A stretch of DNA of 64,000 nt from Chrysemys picta bellii (GCF_011386835.1 NC_088791.1:125526943-125590942), one strand, 5' to 3'; numbered from the stretch's first letter, positions 24,240-35,049 are shown. Numbers and translations are program-made. Notes: generated from the letters alone by a model not told the origin.

Positions 24240-25050
24240 ATAAAATAAAATAAAAGGGCCTGTGTCATCTGCATATAAGACTGTAGTTATATGTAACTCA
24301 TGTTACAACAGTGCGGGGGGTCTTTGTCTCCAGGTTTATCAGCCTGCCACTGCTTGCAGTGAAGAGACTATCATTCAGTTTGGGCCGTAGAGACTAATGC
24401 TTTTTGTATTAAAGGTCCTGGATTCAGACCCCTCCATTGGCTCAATCAGAACAAGTTATACTTGTCACAATGCTCACATTGGCGGGTCAATTTATTGCCT
24501 GAAGAAAAGGGGTGACATATTTAAAAGTCTCTCTCACTATGTTTCTATCACATGCAGATGCAAGTCACTGGAAAGATGTTCTCCCAAACAGAGTGGTGGA
24601 TCACATCACATAGAACTCCGATGTGTACATCTCCCTAATTTAATTAGCAAACCATTTTAATTTTCCCCTTTTCGTTTCAGTAGGTTTTCTCCTTTACCCT
24701 TTGGGAAGAACACTCAGATCTGATAAGTTAATACTCATGGCTCACCTTTGCCATGAAGCCTATAAATTGCTGCCAGTGACCATGGCTAGATAGGTGGCAA
24801 ACTGACTGTCTCTCTTGTCCTTTCTTCCTTTTCCAAAATCCAATGCTTCTGCCATAACTCCTCACCCTACTGCTACCCTCTCCACAGTTAAAAAGCACCA
24901 GCAAAACTACTATCAAAACTGTCAATCATGACCATGTTCATGTATATTAACACTCTATTCTTCTCCCCCTTTTGACTGGAAACTTTCCAGTGGAGGGATT
25001 GCTTCTCCATCTGATTTGGGGCACACCCAGCATAATGGTGGCTTGCTCCT
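24240..25050. other. No recognisable gene or element
   Basis: Short frames only (87 codons at most) with no known motif. Confidence 0.4.
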
Positions 25051-25054
25051 GATT

Positions 25055-25292
25055 AGAGCCTTTTGATAACTAGTCACTGGGACAGCTTACTGGAGGATGT
25101 AGTAAATTTTCCATCACCTGGAATCTTTACATTGACACTGGATGTCTTTCTAAAAGATATTCTGTAGTTCAGCCATAGGTTCTTGATCTTGATGGCTTGA
25201 TTAATGAATTACCAGATCAAATTCTATGGCTTGTGTTACACAGGAGGTCAGATTAGATTTCTGGTCTTAAAAAAAAAAAAAAAAAAAAAAAA
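25055..25292 (+). mobile_element. CR1 3' end fragment followed by a poly(A) run
   Basis: The phrases ATGTCTTTCTAAAAGATATT, CTTGTGTTACACAGGAGGTC and AGATTAGATTTCTGG match the CR1 3' UTR pattern. It ends in 24 consecutive A residues at 25269-25292, which is unusual because CR1 does not normally end in poly(A). Confidence 0.58.
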
Positions 25293-26475
25293 GCAATGGA
25301 TCTGTTTACACGGACTACAATTTACTCCAACAGAGTAATTTTTTTCATACAGCAAACATGGCTTGCACCTGAAGTGCAACCTAGGCCAAGTTCCTAGATG
25401 TATTGTGCATTTCAGTCTCTGCCTATCCATAACAGAAGACTACATTGTTATTCCTGGCTTGGTTTTTTAAAAACACTGCTCCGCGTCTTGGCCCATACCC
25501 AGAAAAGGAAGCAAGAGTCTAAGGAGGCAGTTTGATTATGCTGGGTTGCATTAGATAGATGATTGTAAACGGTGGATCTGTCGTATTAAAGAAAGGGAAT
25601 ACTCATGCTGACTAATGTGCTGTCAAGTGCAACCTGTCATCTTCCAACTATAAAGGAATTATTCACAGTTATTACTGAAGAAAGAATATCAACTATCTTT
25701 CTGCAAAAATGTTTAACCTCCAATGCCACAATTTATTACAAGGGATGTTTACAGCTTGATTAGATACTGTCTCTGTGGGTTCCCAATGAACATTATATGC
25801 TAGAGTAATTCTTTTCCTCAGAGGTCAGAGAGAGGTCAGTTTTATGGCAGGTGGGTGGGAAGGAGTCTCACTTTTTATGGATGGCACGAGCAGCTGGACA
25901 TTATATATTGTCCTTTTTAAAGAAAAGGTCTTGGAAGTCATTTCAGAGAAAAATGGATTTACAGCTTTTCCACAGTCATTACTCCTGACAGTAGATCCTG
26001 CAGGCTCTGTTCAAACTGGAAAGTAGTTGCGTGCTATTCATTTTCAACATGGGAGTGAAACAACAGCACCTACCTCAGGATTTCCCCTCAATTTATCTTC
26101 CATGGTTTGTTTCTAAGGATGTGTGCACCAGATGAGAAAGCATTTCCATTTCTAGACAAAACAAATTTCAGACCCTCTATTCAAACCCTTTATGATGGTT
26201 CTCAAATATTTAGATAAGATATTACCCCTTCTTCCAATTTCCTCTCTCTAAATTATTAAAGCATTGACCCATATTTATTCCTGAGATTTTGCACATCATT
26301 GTGCGTCAGCCAGGAGTAATGCCTGGTTTAATTTTCACTGGAAACAATGGCAACTGGAAGTGACAAACCACACTCCCCTGGTGAGAATATACATTTAGTG
26401 TTGAAGATAACATGGCAATCTGCTATTATTAAATGTGACATCAAACATCTGAATTCTTAAAGGTGTGTTCTCCTC
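25293..26475. other. AT-rich DNA without recognisable genes
   Basis: No frame with a recognisable motif and no terminal repeats found. Confidence 0.4.
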
Positions 26476-26479
26476 ACAT

Positions 26480-26790
26480 TCGAAGAATGGTTTTATGATT
26501 AAGGCACTGGGTTGGATCTCAGGAGATCTGGGTTCATTTTCTAGATCATTTACAGACTTCCTGTGAGCCCTTCTGGAAGGCACTTCATTTTTCTGTGTCC
26601 CAGTTTCCCTTCCATAAAAAAGGGATTCCATCCCCTTTCTCCACAGGGATATTATCTGCTCTGTCCTATCTGTCTTGACTATTTGGAGTGCGAGCTTTTC
26701 AGAGCTTTTCAGGGATCTCTCTTACTATTTGTTTATAGGTATCTGACACAAATGGGCCTCTGATTTCAGTTGGGAGTCTACTGGAGATAG
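26480..26790 (+). repeat. MIR/CORE-like SINE, degenerate
   Basis: A tRNA-like head (TTATGATTAAGGCACTGGG) is followed by CAGGAGATCTGGGTTC, CCCAGTTTCCCTTCC and ATATTATCTGCTC. This is the standard order for MIR-related SINEs. Confidence 0.55.
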
Positions 26791-26829
26791 TAGAAGAGGA
26801 ATAATTAACAACATGACCAGTGGGAGTCT

Positions 26830-26940
26830 AGACCTTTGTGATCCAAATCCAGATCCAGTGTAAGGAGGTGTAACTCCACCAATGTTAATGAAGTTCCTCC
26901 CATTTACTCCAGGTCTGAATTTGGCTCTCTGTTTAACAAA
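26830..26940 (+). repeat. Ancient amniote repeat fragment
   Basis: The phrases GTGTAACTCCACCAATG and TTACTCCAGGTCTGAATTTGG belong to the same old repeat traced at 9135-9265, 32005-32115 and 60838-60950. Family uncertain (CR1/L3-like). Confidence 0.35.
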
Positions 26941-27721
26941 AAGGTAGAAGGGTTTCCACATGGTCAAAGAATAGAGTATTTCCTCTGCAGTGGTGCTAGA
27001 GTGAGTGTAAATTCACAGACAATATGAATTTTTAAATGCATTTCATTCCGAGCAGCCTCCTCTGAGCACATAAAGGAAACTTACAAATGTGAAAAATTGC
27101 CTCAGTGCCATATAGGACTAAGATGCTTTCTTTAGTAGAACTATAAGACAAAATACCTCCTTCTCTGAAAATAGAAACAATATGCCTTTCCTCTAAGCAT
27201 AATTTTCTGTCAAAGTACATATATCAGTGGAGTATTATCTGTTTTAATATGTTATTCCTATATATTTAATCACTTACATTTCAAAGAACTCTGTAAATCA
27301 GGAGCTGACTAGGTTAACGTAACCTAGAGCAGGATCAAAGTACTCAAAGAAACCTTTAGCCAGACAGCTTTTGTCCAGCCTGTATGAAAACAAGGCTCAG
27401 TTGGTCTTGCTATTTGAGCAAATAACACTGGTCTACAATTTTTGAGAAGTCGTCTGCTTCAGAGAAAAAATATGATATTTATTATGTATTTTGATGTGCT
27501 GAATTCAAAAATGACAATTAAAACAACTGATTGGCTACTGTTTCTAAGATATTTAAGTTTTTACATTTTATGTCTATCTACACAATATAGATAGAGTTTT
27601 AATCAGAAATTGTAAACCTAGGTCTTTTCATGTGTTTATGGTTGCTTTACATGATAATATTTCACCTGTCCTGTTTATGTAACACTTTAAAAATCAGCAA
27701 AAGGGTTATATAAATAAAATT

Positions 27722-27730
27722 TATTATGAA
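27722..27730 (-). promoter_or_regulatory. Candidate poly(A) signal of the transposase-like gene
   Basis: AATAAA reads on the minus strand about 40-45 bases after the inferred TAG stop (27768-27770), in an AT-rich context. Confidence 0.4.
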
Positions 27731-27767
27731 ACAAAAGGCAAAAAACTATTATGTACATAGTTTAGTC

Positions 27768-29451
27768 CTATTCAGTGTCTACTCGGCGCTTCTTGGCTTG
27801 TCTCTTGTATTCATTAAATGGAGCATCTCTTGTCACTGTCCAGCAATAGTCTGCAAGCATTGATGGGCTCCATTTGCCCTGATAGCGTTTCTCCATTGTT
27901 GCAATGTCCTGGTGAAATTGCTCGCCGTGCTCGTCGCTCACTGCTCCGCAGTTCGGTGGAAAAAAAATCTAGATGAGAGTGCAAAAAATGTATCTTTAGT
28001 GACATGTTGCAATCAAGGCTTTTGTATGCCTTGAGGAGGTTTTCCACCAACAACCTGTAGTTGTCTTACTTGTTGTTTCCGAGAAAATTTATTGCAACTA
28101 ACTGGAAGGCTTTCCATGCTGTCTTTTCCTTGCCACGCAGTGCATGGTCAAATGCATCATCTCGAAGAAGTTCACAAATCTGAGGACCAACAAAGACACC
28201 TTCCTTTATCTTAGCGTCACTTAATCTTGGAAATTTTCCACGGAGGTACTTGAAAGCTGCTTGTGTTTTGTCAATGGTCTTGACAAAGTTCTTCATCAGA
28301 CCCAGCTTGATGTGTAACAAAATCTTCCTTGATTCAACAAATGGTGGATGCTGAACACTTTTCCTCCCAGGCTCCAATGACTGTCGGAGTGGCGAATCTT
28401 TCTTGATGTAGTGGTAATCTCTTGCACGACTCTCCCATTCGCAGAGAAAACAGCAGTACTTTGTGTATCCAGTCTGCAGACCAAGCAAGAGAGCAACAAC
28501 CTTCAAATCGCCACAAAGCTGCCACTGATGTTGGTCATAGTTTATACACCTCAAAAGTTGTTTCATGTTGTCATAGGTTTCCTTCATATGGACTGCATGA
28601 CCAACTGGAATTGATGGCAAAACATTGCCATTATGCAGTAAAACAGCTTTAAGACTCGTCTTCGATGAATCCATGAACAGTCTCCACTCATCTGGATCGT
28701 GAACGTTGAGGGCTGCCATCACACCTTCGATGTTGTTGCAGGGTACAAGATCACCTTCCATGAAGAAGAATGGGACGAGATCCTTTTGACGGTCACAGAA
28801 CATGGAAACCCTAACATCACCTGCCAGGAGATTCCACTGCTGTAGTCTGGAGCCCAACAGCTCTGCCTTACTCTTGGGTAGTTCCAAATCCCTGACAAGG
28901 TCATTCAGTTCACCTTGTGTTATGAGGTGTGCTTCAGACGAGGAGGATGGGAGAAAATGTGGGTCCTGTGACATTGATGGTTCAGGACCAGAAGTTTCAT
29001 CCTCTTCCTCTTCCTCGTCTGACTCAAGTGAGAATGATTCTGGTGCATCAGGAACCGGTAGTCCTTCTCCGTGGGGTACTGGGAGTATAGCTGATGGAAT
29101 GTTTGGATAATGCACAGTCCACTTTTTCTTCTTTGACACACCTTTCCCAACTGGAGGCACCATGCAGAAGTAACAATTGCTGGTATGATCTGTTGGCTCT
29201 CTCCAAATCATTGGCACTGCAAAAGGCATAGATTTCCTTTTCCTGTTCAATCACTGGCGAAGATTTGTTGCAGAAGTGTTGCAGCATATGTGTGGGGCCC
29301 ACCTCTTGTCCTGATCTCCAATTTTGCAGCCAAAAGAAAGGTGATAAGCTTTCTTAACCATAGTGGTTATACTGCGCTTTTGTGATGCAAAAGTCACTTC
29401 ACCACAAACATAGCAGAAGTTATCTGCACTGTTCACACAAATACGAGGCAT
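27768..29451 (-). pseudogene. Decayed transposase-like gene of an uncharacterised family
   Basis: One frame starts at ATG 29449-29451 and runs with three lesions: TGA at 29251-29253 (a tryptophan-like position), TAA at 28066-28068, and a frameshift in an A-run at about 27960-27967. The end is TAG 27768-27770, about 560 codons in all. The first 66 residues are Cys-rich (CYVC, HICC), and CYFC follows after the first stop, which suggests a zinc-binding N-terminus. In the 394-codon middle part there is a basic KKKK stretch at residues 40-43, an acidic run at 79-84, a strand-like LFMDSS...SLKAVLLHNG (D194), CGDLKVVALLLG (D248), a CCFLCEW Cys cluster (266-270) and HIKLGLMKNFVK. The final part contains DEHGEQFHQD. 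I recall similar uncharacterised proteins in insects and other animals. A DDE/D RNase-H-like fold is my inference. Confidence 0.6.
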
Positions 29452-29588
29452 CTCTGCTCACTTTGGCTAAACAGAAATGTGTCCCTTTGCAAAATCAAAC
29501 ACTGACAAATAAAAGAGCATGACACTGTATGATTTCTAGAGCTGATATAGGGCAATTTGTTCAGCAGAGTGATGTAAGCTTTGTTATG

Positions 29589-29670
29589 ATTGCATCATCC
29601 ATGACTTCTAGGAATAACATGATGCAATTCATATCATGTATGACGCAATACCAGCTTCAGATTGCATCAT
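29589..29670. promoter_or_regulatory. Cluster of four ATTGCATCAT / ATGATGCAAT boxes
   Basis: The 10-mer ATTGCATCAT lies at 29589-29598 and 29661-29670. Its reverse complement ATGATGCAAT lies at 29619-29628, and a one-mismatch copy at 29640-29649. All four lie within 82 bases, 138-220 bases upstream of the transposase-like gene start. TGATGCAAT is the composite C/EBP-ATF (amino-acid response) site, so regulation by ATF4-type factors is possible. Alternatively these are subterminal transposase-binding sites. Confidence 0.55.
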
Positions 29671-29958
29671 TCATCGTTTTGCCTAAAAAGCAAGTACTGT
29701 CCAAACCCAGTCATAGATTTATTCATAGATCCAGTCAAAGATGTATTTTAGTCATTTCTGGTTTAAATTGAGATCCCTTCCCTTTATAACTCACTTATCC
29801 TCCACCATTCCCAAGTCAAGGGTCGTATATACTGACCCAATAGCATATCTTGAAAACTAGAGCCAATCAACAATTTTAAGCATCATTTTCATTCTCAGTG
29901 ACCCAGAATTAGTAAAGTTTGACTACATTTATTTCAGAAGCATTTTGGCTGTAGATGG

Positions 29959-30415
29959 TTTGGATGGTTTACAAATTTAGCACATGATATCAACCCCACA
30001 ACTAATTACTATCAACACCCTACATGTAGCAGTGTACAGAGTTGCAGGATGATAGCATTACAGCTGTGCACCACCCAGCTGTTTTGTGTGCTATAGAGTA
30101 AGTCCTCCAGGAAATGTAGAGATGCCATACTTCCTCTAGTCTTTGGTTTTCTGGGACAGCCTGGGGGCAGAAGCCAGCAATGCCAATCTCACTGATTTTT
30201 CACCAATTGGGCTAGTGTTAAAAGGCCTCAATGACCAAAAAAAAAAAAAGGGGGGAATTGGTGACAGATGACTTTTGGGGTTACAAAAAGTATCTTGTGG
30301 TGAAATTTTCATGATTCAGATGGCCCCTGTCTCTTTGCTGCCACCTGGTGCCCTCTTGAATGAGCTGCCACCAAGACACATGTGCAGATGAACCAAATCC
30401 ACTTCTCACAGCTAG
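29959..30415. other. No recognisable gene; short poly(A) tract
   Basis: An A-run lies at 30237-30249. Otherwise unassigned. Confidence 0.4.
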
Positions 30416-30439
30416 CAGAAGCCATGCAGCATTGGTAAC

Positions 30440-31070
30440 GGTAAAGCATGGCTTCCTATTGGCCAGAGGACGTATCCAATTGGGTGGGGAGGCAGCCCAT
30501 GGGAAGGCGGGGGAGAGTATAAAGTATGTGTGAGTAAGCAGCAGCAGCTACCAGCACATCGTCTTTGTAGAGTGCACAGACGCAGCAACTCCTAGCGCCT
30601 GTTGTATCCCGTCAGCGCCTTTTCTACCCTCTCCACAGAACTATTGACAATGCCCTGGGACCTCCCTGCTCCCCTGTGCCTGGCTGATGGTATCTTGGAC
30701 CCCGGGCTGCCCCATGAGGGGATGGCAGCAGCCAACTTTGGCAAGATCCAGAGAGACATCTTTGTGGAGATCAAGCAGAGTGATGGTCAGAGGTTGAGCA
30801 GCAGCAGCCCCTGGCTTCAACTCCTTCTCTGTGATATTGGGGCCTGAAGCCCAGATGTTTCCACCGCGTTGCCAACCTGCATGAGTTTTGGACTACTTTT
30901 CACGTGCTGTGATGAAAACTCAAGCTTTGAGGTTGGCAAAATTGGCAGAAACAAAGCAGCCAAGGACAGGGCAGTCATAGGCTGAAGCTACACAGGATAA
31001 TAGGGAGCTTGTTACCTGATTTCTATACGTAGTGCCTGGTCATAATAAAGGGTTTATTTTGACACTACTC
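30440..31070 (+). other. Promoter-to-poly(A) unit of unknown origin
   Basis: The upstream part has CCAAT-type boxes in both orientations (CTATTGGCC near 30455, TCCAATTGGG near 30475), a GC-box-like GGCGGGGGAG near 30505 and a TATA box TATAAAG near 30517. Then comes a CAG-rich leader, an ATG at 30650 opening a 66-codon frame (MPWDLPAPLC..., with NFGKIQRDIFVEIKQSDG) ending TGA at 30845-30847, and AATAAA near 31043 followed by a GT/T-rich stretch. I do not recognise the protein. It could be a small intronless gene, a processed copy that kept its promoter, or part of an LTR-like element. Confidence 0.33.
30650..30847 (+). CDS. Possible small protein of unknown function
   Basis: A 65-residue frame starts at ATG 30650 (an upstream in-frame ATG at 30602 would make it 81 residues, but it sits in the presumed leader). 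The middle region ANFGKIQRDIFVEIKQSDGQ is of ordinary globular composition, while the rest is Pro/Leu/Ser-rich. There are no signal peptide, membrane segment or known motifs. It lies between the TATA box and the poly(A) signal described for this unit, which is the only reason to list it. It may equally be a remnant of a longer, frameshifted protein. Confidence 0.25.
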   Translation: MPWDLPAPLCLADGILDPGLPHEGMAAANFGKIQRDIFVEIKQSDGQRLSSSSPWLQLLLCDIGA

Positions 31071-32280
31071 TGCTGGTCGCCTTTGGTGCTAGCTCTCCCA
31101 TTCTTCTTCTATCTAAAAGGTATTTCTTAAGATAATTGATATCTAAGCACTCAACATATGTGGCACAGAGTCCCACTGCCATGAGAAAGTGTTAATTTCA
31201 CCACTGTCCATGACAGCCAGTCGACAATGTCACACAATATGGAATTCTATACTAACATGTAGCATTTCCTGTCCTTTCTTCCACCATTCATTCACTTTTT
31301 CCCAGTTATGTGATGCTAGTCTATACTAGGAATCAGACCCGGCCTCTCCCAATTTGATGAATACCCAAGGTCACTTTCTTAAAGCAGGTGTGTCCTTTGA
31401 ACGCTGTCCCACGAGGCCATTGGCTGATCTTTCGTTGAGACTCCTCATGGGATGGAATTGCCAATGCATGGCACTCTCTCCCACTATCCTGTGCCCCCAT
31501 GCCTCATACCCTGGCATTAGTTATTTCCATCACTATTTTTCTCTCTCCATTTCCCCCTGTCCTTTTCTGTCCATCTAATATTTTTTTCATTTATTGTTCT
31601 CTTTCTTTTAAGATTATTTCTGGTTCCTTTTGCGCTGGCAGCACCTTGCCGATTGTCCACCTCCTCCACATCCCACACTTGACCAAAAGGCTACATGAAG
31701 TTCTGAGAGTGTCCATCGCTCACTTTCTTGAGTTAGGATGTATGCGCTTTCGCAGCTGAATTGAGTGTTGCAGGAACAGGGAGAGAAGCTGCAGCCTTAC
31801 AGCTATACGTATAACCTGTTCCCATGGCTGGCTGCATTAGAGTTCTCTGTGGAAGCAACAAAGGTGGCTCGTGCCTTACTTGCAGTTATAGAAGCACATT
31901 TTCAGTGGTAGTAGGGTAGATGCAGCTTTCTTCATCTCCCTCCTCTCAGATGTATGTTCCCAGAATTTGGAAAGATTGGACAAAGGAAGATCCACTTAAT
32001 TGGCTTAATTCGCCTTCTAGTTACACCAGTGTAAATATGAGGCAACTCTCTTAGCATTGACTGAATCTGGACTAGCTCTTACTAGGATAAATAAGAGCAG
32101 AATTTGGTCCAAAGAATTTTCCTTTGTTCCTTTCACAGGCTCAAATTTCCAAAGAGGCACACACTAAAGTTTGTTGCATTTCTGTGTGCATCTCATTTCA
32201 GCTGTGCAAATCCATCAATATGCAAGTATAAGAGGGCAAGTTGTTTATGTCCGTTTTTCAGTAACACATGATATTTATGA
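31071..32280. other. Unassigned DNA with an ancient repeat trace
   Basis: At 32005-32115 there is the old repeat with TTACACCAGTGTAAATATG. Frames of 74-86 codons at 31354-31759 show no known motif. Confidence 0.4.
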
Positions 32281-32284
32281 AAGG

Positions 32285-32540
32285 GGACAGAAGCTAATAT
32301 TTTGCATTCATACAGTGCCTTCTGAGATATGAAAACGCCTTACAAACGCTAATGAATTAAGCCTCACAACCCTCTTGTGAGATAAACATGGCAATTATTA
32401 TTTCCCTATCTCTAAGATGGGGATAAAGGAGTCACAGACACATAAGTGACCTGCACAAGGTGATACCACAAGTTTGTGACAGGCAAGAACAAAACTTCAG
32501 GTCTCCCCATTCCCATCCTGTGCCTTAACCACAAAATTAT
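32285..32540 (-). repeat. MIR/CORE-like SINE, minus orientation
   Basis: On the plus strand the order is CTTACAAACGCTAATG, CTCACAACCCTCTTGTGAG, CTCTAAGATGGGGATAA, AAGTGACCTGCACAAGG, AACAAAACTTCAGGTCTCC. This is the reverse complement of the MIR layout, and the degree of decay is typical. Confidence 0.6.
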
Positions 32541-32677
32541 ACTCCTTCCCACCTACCACCCTGTTCATATTTTCAGTATAGTTTGGATACATGTTATATA
32601 GGGACATTTTTGGTTAATTATCAGACAATCATATCCTTCATACTTTGCTATACTTGACGTACATGCTGAATATCTAA

Positions 32678-32806
32678 AAGTTGCTAATATGTGCTTCAGA
32701 TAACTATAGTGTGTCTGACACTTCCCTAAAAGTAGTAACAAGACCTTACTACTTTTAGGGAAGTGTCAGACACACTATAGTTATCTGAAGCACATATTAG
32801 CAACTT
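32678..32806. repeat. Perfect 61-bp inverted repeat with 7-nt spacer
   Basis: The left arm 32678-32738 and right arm 32746-32806 are exact reverse complements by eye. They are separated by CAAGACC. No terminal repeats or target duplication outside the arms identify it as a known element. Confidence 0.95.
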
Positions 32807-34395
32807 CTATCACAAAATACAGGCTGTTAATATGGCTAATTTGGATGACATGATGACATTAAGATTCAATGGGAAGGTGGCACCAATGACAGCTTAAAAT
32901 CCAAGAACGGCATTAGTATGGCAGCATTTCCAATTCAAGTGCGTGTCGACAGGTGGCAAACAGGAGAGAGCTCAATACATGTAAAAAAAGAAAAAAGATT
33001 CTAAACATTTTGAAATGTTCCTAAGCTTTTCCTTCAGGTTGACATGTTAGGATTTTATATAATGCTATTGCAACAGGGACACAGTGCATCACTTGACACG
33101 TTCATTTTTATGACACCATTAAGTGGCAGTACAGCAGCTCATGTTAAAACTCTGTCATACAGAGTTACATAGAATATGATCCTTGGAAAGCAATCATTTT
33201 CAATGTAAATCAGATTAGCTGGCAAACATTTGACCCAGAAGGCCATGGAAACATTCACTGTGTATGATTAGAGCAATGCACAATCTAGCAGTGATTTCAC
33301 AAAGCTTGCTGAATGTCCATTATGTCTGACAGCTGGAGGCCAGACACTAGAAAAAGATAGCCAATTAGAAGCAGGGCTTGCCATCTCACTGTAAACCTCA
33401 CTTGTATAGTTCCTGCACATTACTAAAGGCAAGACCTGAACTGGGAGCCTGATGGCCTGAAGGCGTCAGCCCTGTCAAGTGTCCCAGAAGGAAGCTACCC
33501 GCTAGTCAAGCCAGTAGGAGCTGTGCTAAGCTTGACTGAGTTAGAAGCTGTTCTTTGCAACAAAGATTGCAGAGCAGTTAAATGAAGTTCAATGCGTCTT
33601 CATTTTAGCTGTAGAGCTCAGTTCCTTCCTATACTGTAATGCCCATAACACACCCTATGTGCCTGCTCCTAATTTATGTTCACCAGCTGCCCAATTAACA
33701 ACCTGTGAAAGCTACATAGCCCCAGTGCCTTTGTTCCTAGGCCACTGCAGTGTATTCATTAGCCTTTTATGTTACAATATCTGGAAGTTCCCACTATAGT
33801 ATACATACCAATATTCTAGCATAAAAATATTTCCCCATACTATCAGTGTTTTCCTGTTCTCTGAAACAGCCTATTATTCCAACGCCCTTTCAAGATACTG
33901 AAATTGAATCCTGCTATATTTAAAATGTGTGGTTTGCCACAAATACAGATGACCATCCTGAATGCTCAGTGTCAGAGCTATCACCTGGCAAAGCCTGAAT
34001 ATGAGAATCTGGCTATTAAAAAAGTCTGACACAGACCCAGGATAAGGGACAACAGTAAAAAAAGGAAGCCTACGTTTACCTTGACTAATTTTCTTATGGT
34101 GTTTTAAATTTGACATCACCTATGTTCCAAGATTCTGCATTTGTGAGGTATATAATTTGGAAAAACAAAAAACCAACTGTGAAATAATCTGTATGTGAGA
34201 TAAATGTGGCTCTTGTGATAGGGTACAGTTGTTTGGGGGTTATGGCTGTTGAGAGCCACCTAATCCTAACAGAGCTTTAAACAACTGATTACCCCTTACC
34301 AACATTAACTACACTTGTCTGGGATTTCTCCAGCTATAATATTTCTATAACTAAGAACCAATCAAGGTCTAATAACTTGCCTACAGGACTACATG
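32807..34395. other. AT-rich DNA without recognisable genes
   Basis: The longest frame is 81 codons (33874-34119, minus) with no known motif. No repeats identified. Confidence 0.4.
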
Positions 34396-34404
34396 TAACA
34401 CTGA

Positions 34405-34490
34405 CAGACACCGGTTGTCGGGATCAAACCGGGGACCTCTAGAGCTGAGTGCATGAGCCTCTATGGCATAAACTAAAAGCCAACTGCCTG
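34405..34490 (-). repeat. tRNA-derived SINE head, minus orientation
   Basis: On the minus strand, a B-box-like GGTTTGATCCC lies near 34418-34428 and an A-box-like TGGCTTTTAGTTTATGC lies about 50 bases upstream of it. This is polymerase III promoter spacing. The tail is not recognised. Confidence 0.42.
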
Positions 34491-34734
34491 TTAGTTAAGG
34501 CTGTAGAGCAGACTCATTCTTCTCTCTCAGTGGTCTCAGTGCTACTATGTGGGACAGAACAGCACACCAAGGAGGTGTGTGGGTTACATACACTCTATAC
34601 TTCTGTCCAGTGTGGACCAGCTTTGCTCACAAATATTCTATTTTCTGGTTTCAGAGTAACAGCCGTGTTAGTCTGTATCCGCAAAAAGAAGAACAGGAGT
34701 ACTTGTGGCACCTTAGAGACTAACAAATTTATTA

Positions 34735-34775
34735 GAGCATAAGCTTTCGTGGACTACAGCCCACTTCTTCGGATG
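34735..34775 (-). ncRNA. Hammerhead-ribozyme-like motif, left arm
   Basis: The minus strand has the same layout as 35050-35088: CCGAAGA, stem GTGGGC-TGTA-GTCCAC, GAAA, GC-TTAT-GC, TC. Conserved U4 reads C, so self-cleavage is uncertain. Confidence 0.45.
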
Positions 34776-35049
34776 CATATAGAATGGAACATATATTGAG
34801 GAGATATATATACACACATACAGAGAGCATAAACAGGTGGGAGTTGTCTTACCAACTCTGAGAGGCCAATTAATTAAGAGAAAAAAAACTTTTGAAGTGA
34901 TAATCAAGCTAGCCTGGGCTTATCACTTCAAAAGTTTTTTTTCTCTTAATTAATTGGCCTCTCAGAGTTGGTAAGACAACTCCCACCTGTTCATGCTCTC
35001 TGTATGTGTGTATATATATCTCCTCAATATATGTTCCATTCTATATGCA

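Larger units (their letters stand above)
27432..29955 (-). mobile_element. Unassigned DNA-transposon-like element with one transposase-like gene
   Basis: The element is about 2.5 kb. Its ends read TCTACA inward from both sides, with TGG directly outside each (27429-27431 and 29956-29958), a candidate 3-bp target duplication. Behind these, about 120 bases at the two ends are imperfect inverted copies. The strongest shared block is TGATTGGCT with AAAATGA before it and AAGATAT after it, 87-97 bases from each end. It holds a single decayed minus-strand gene (27768-29451) with a poly(A) signal downstream and a cluster of ATTGCATCAT boxes upstream. I do not recognise a named transposon superfamily. 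The boundaries are inferred by eye. Confidence 0.55.

Noticed and set aside
28802..29110. 102-codon plus-strand Ser-rich frame
   Set aside because: Antisense of the acidic linker of the transposase-like gene.
29581..29670. CRISPR-like or tandem repeat array
   Set aside because: The four 10-mers are in alternating orientation with unequal spacing and are better read as binding sites. No array structure exists and the genome is vertebrate.
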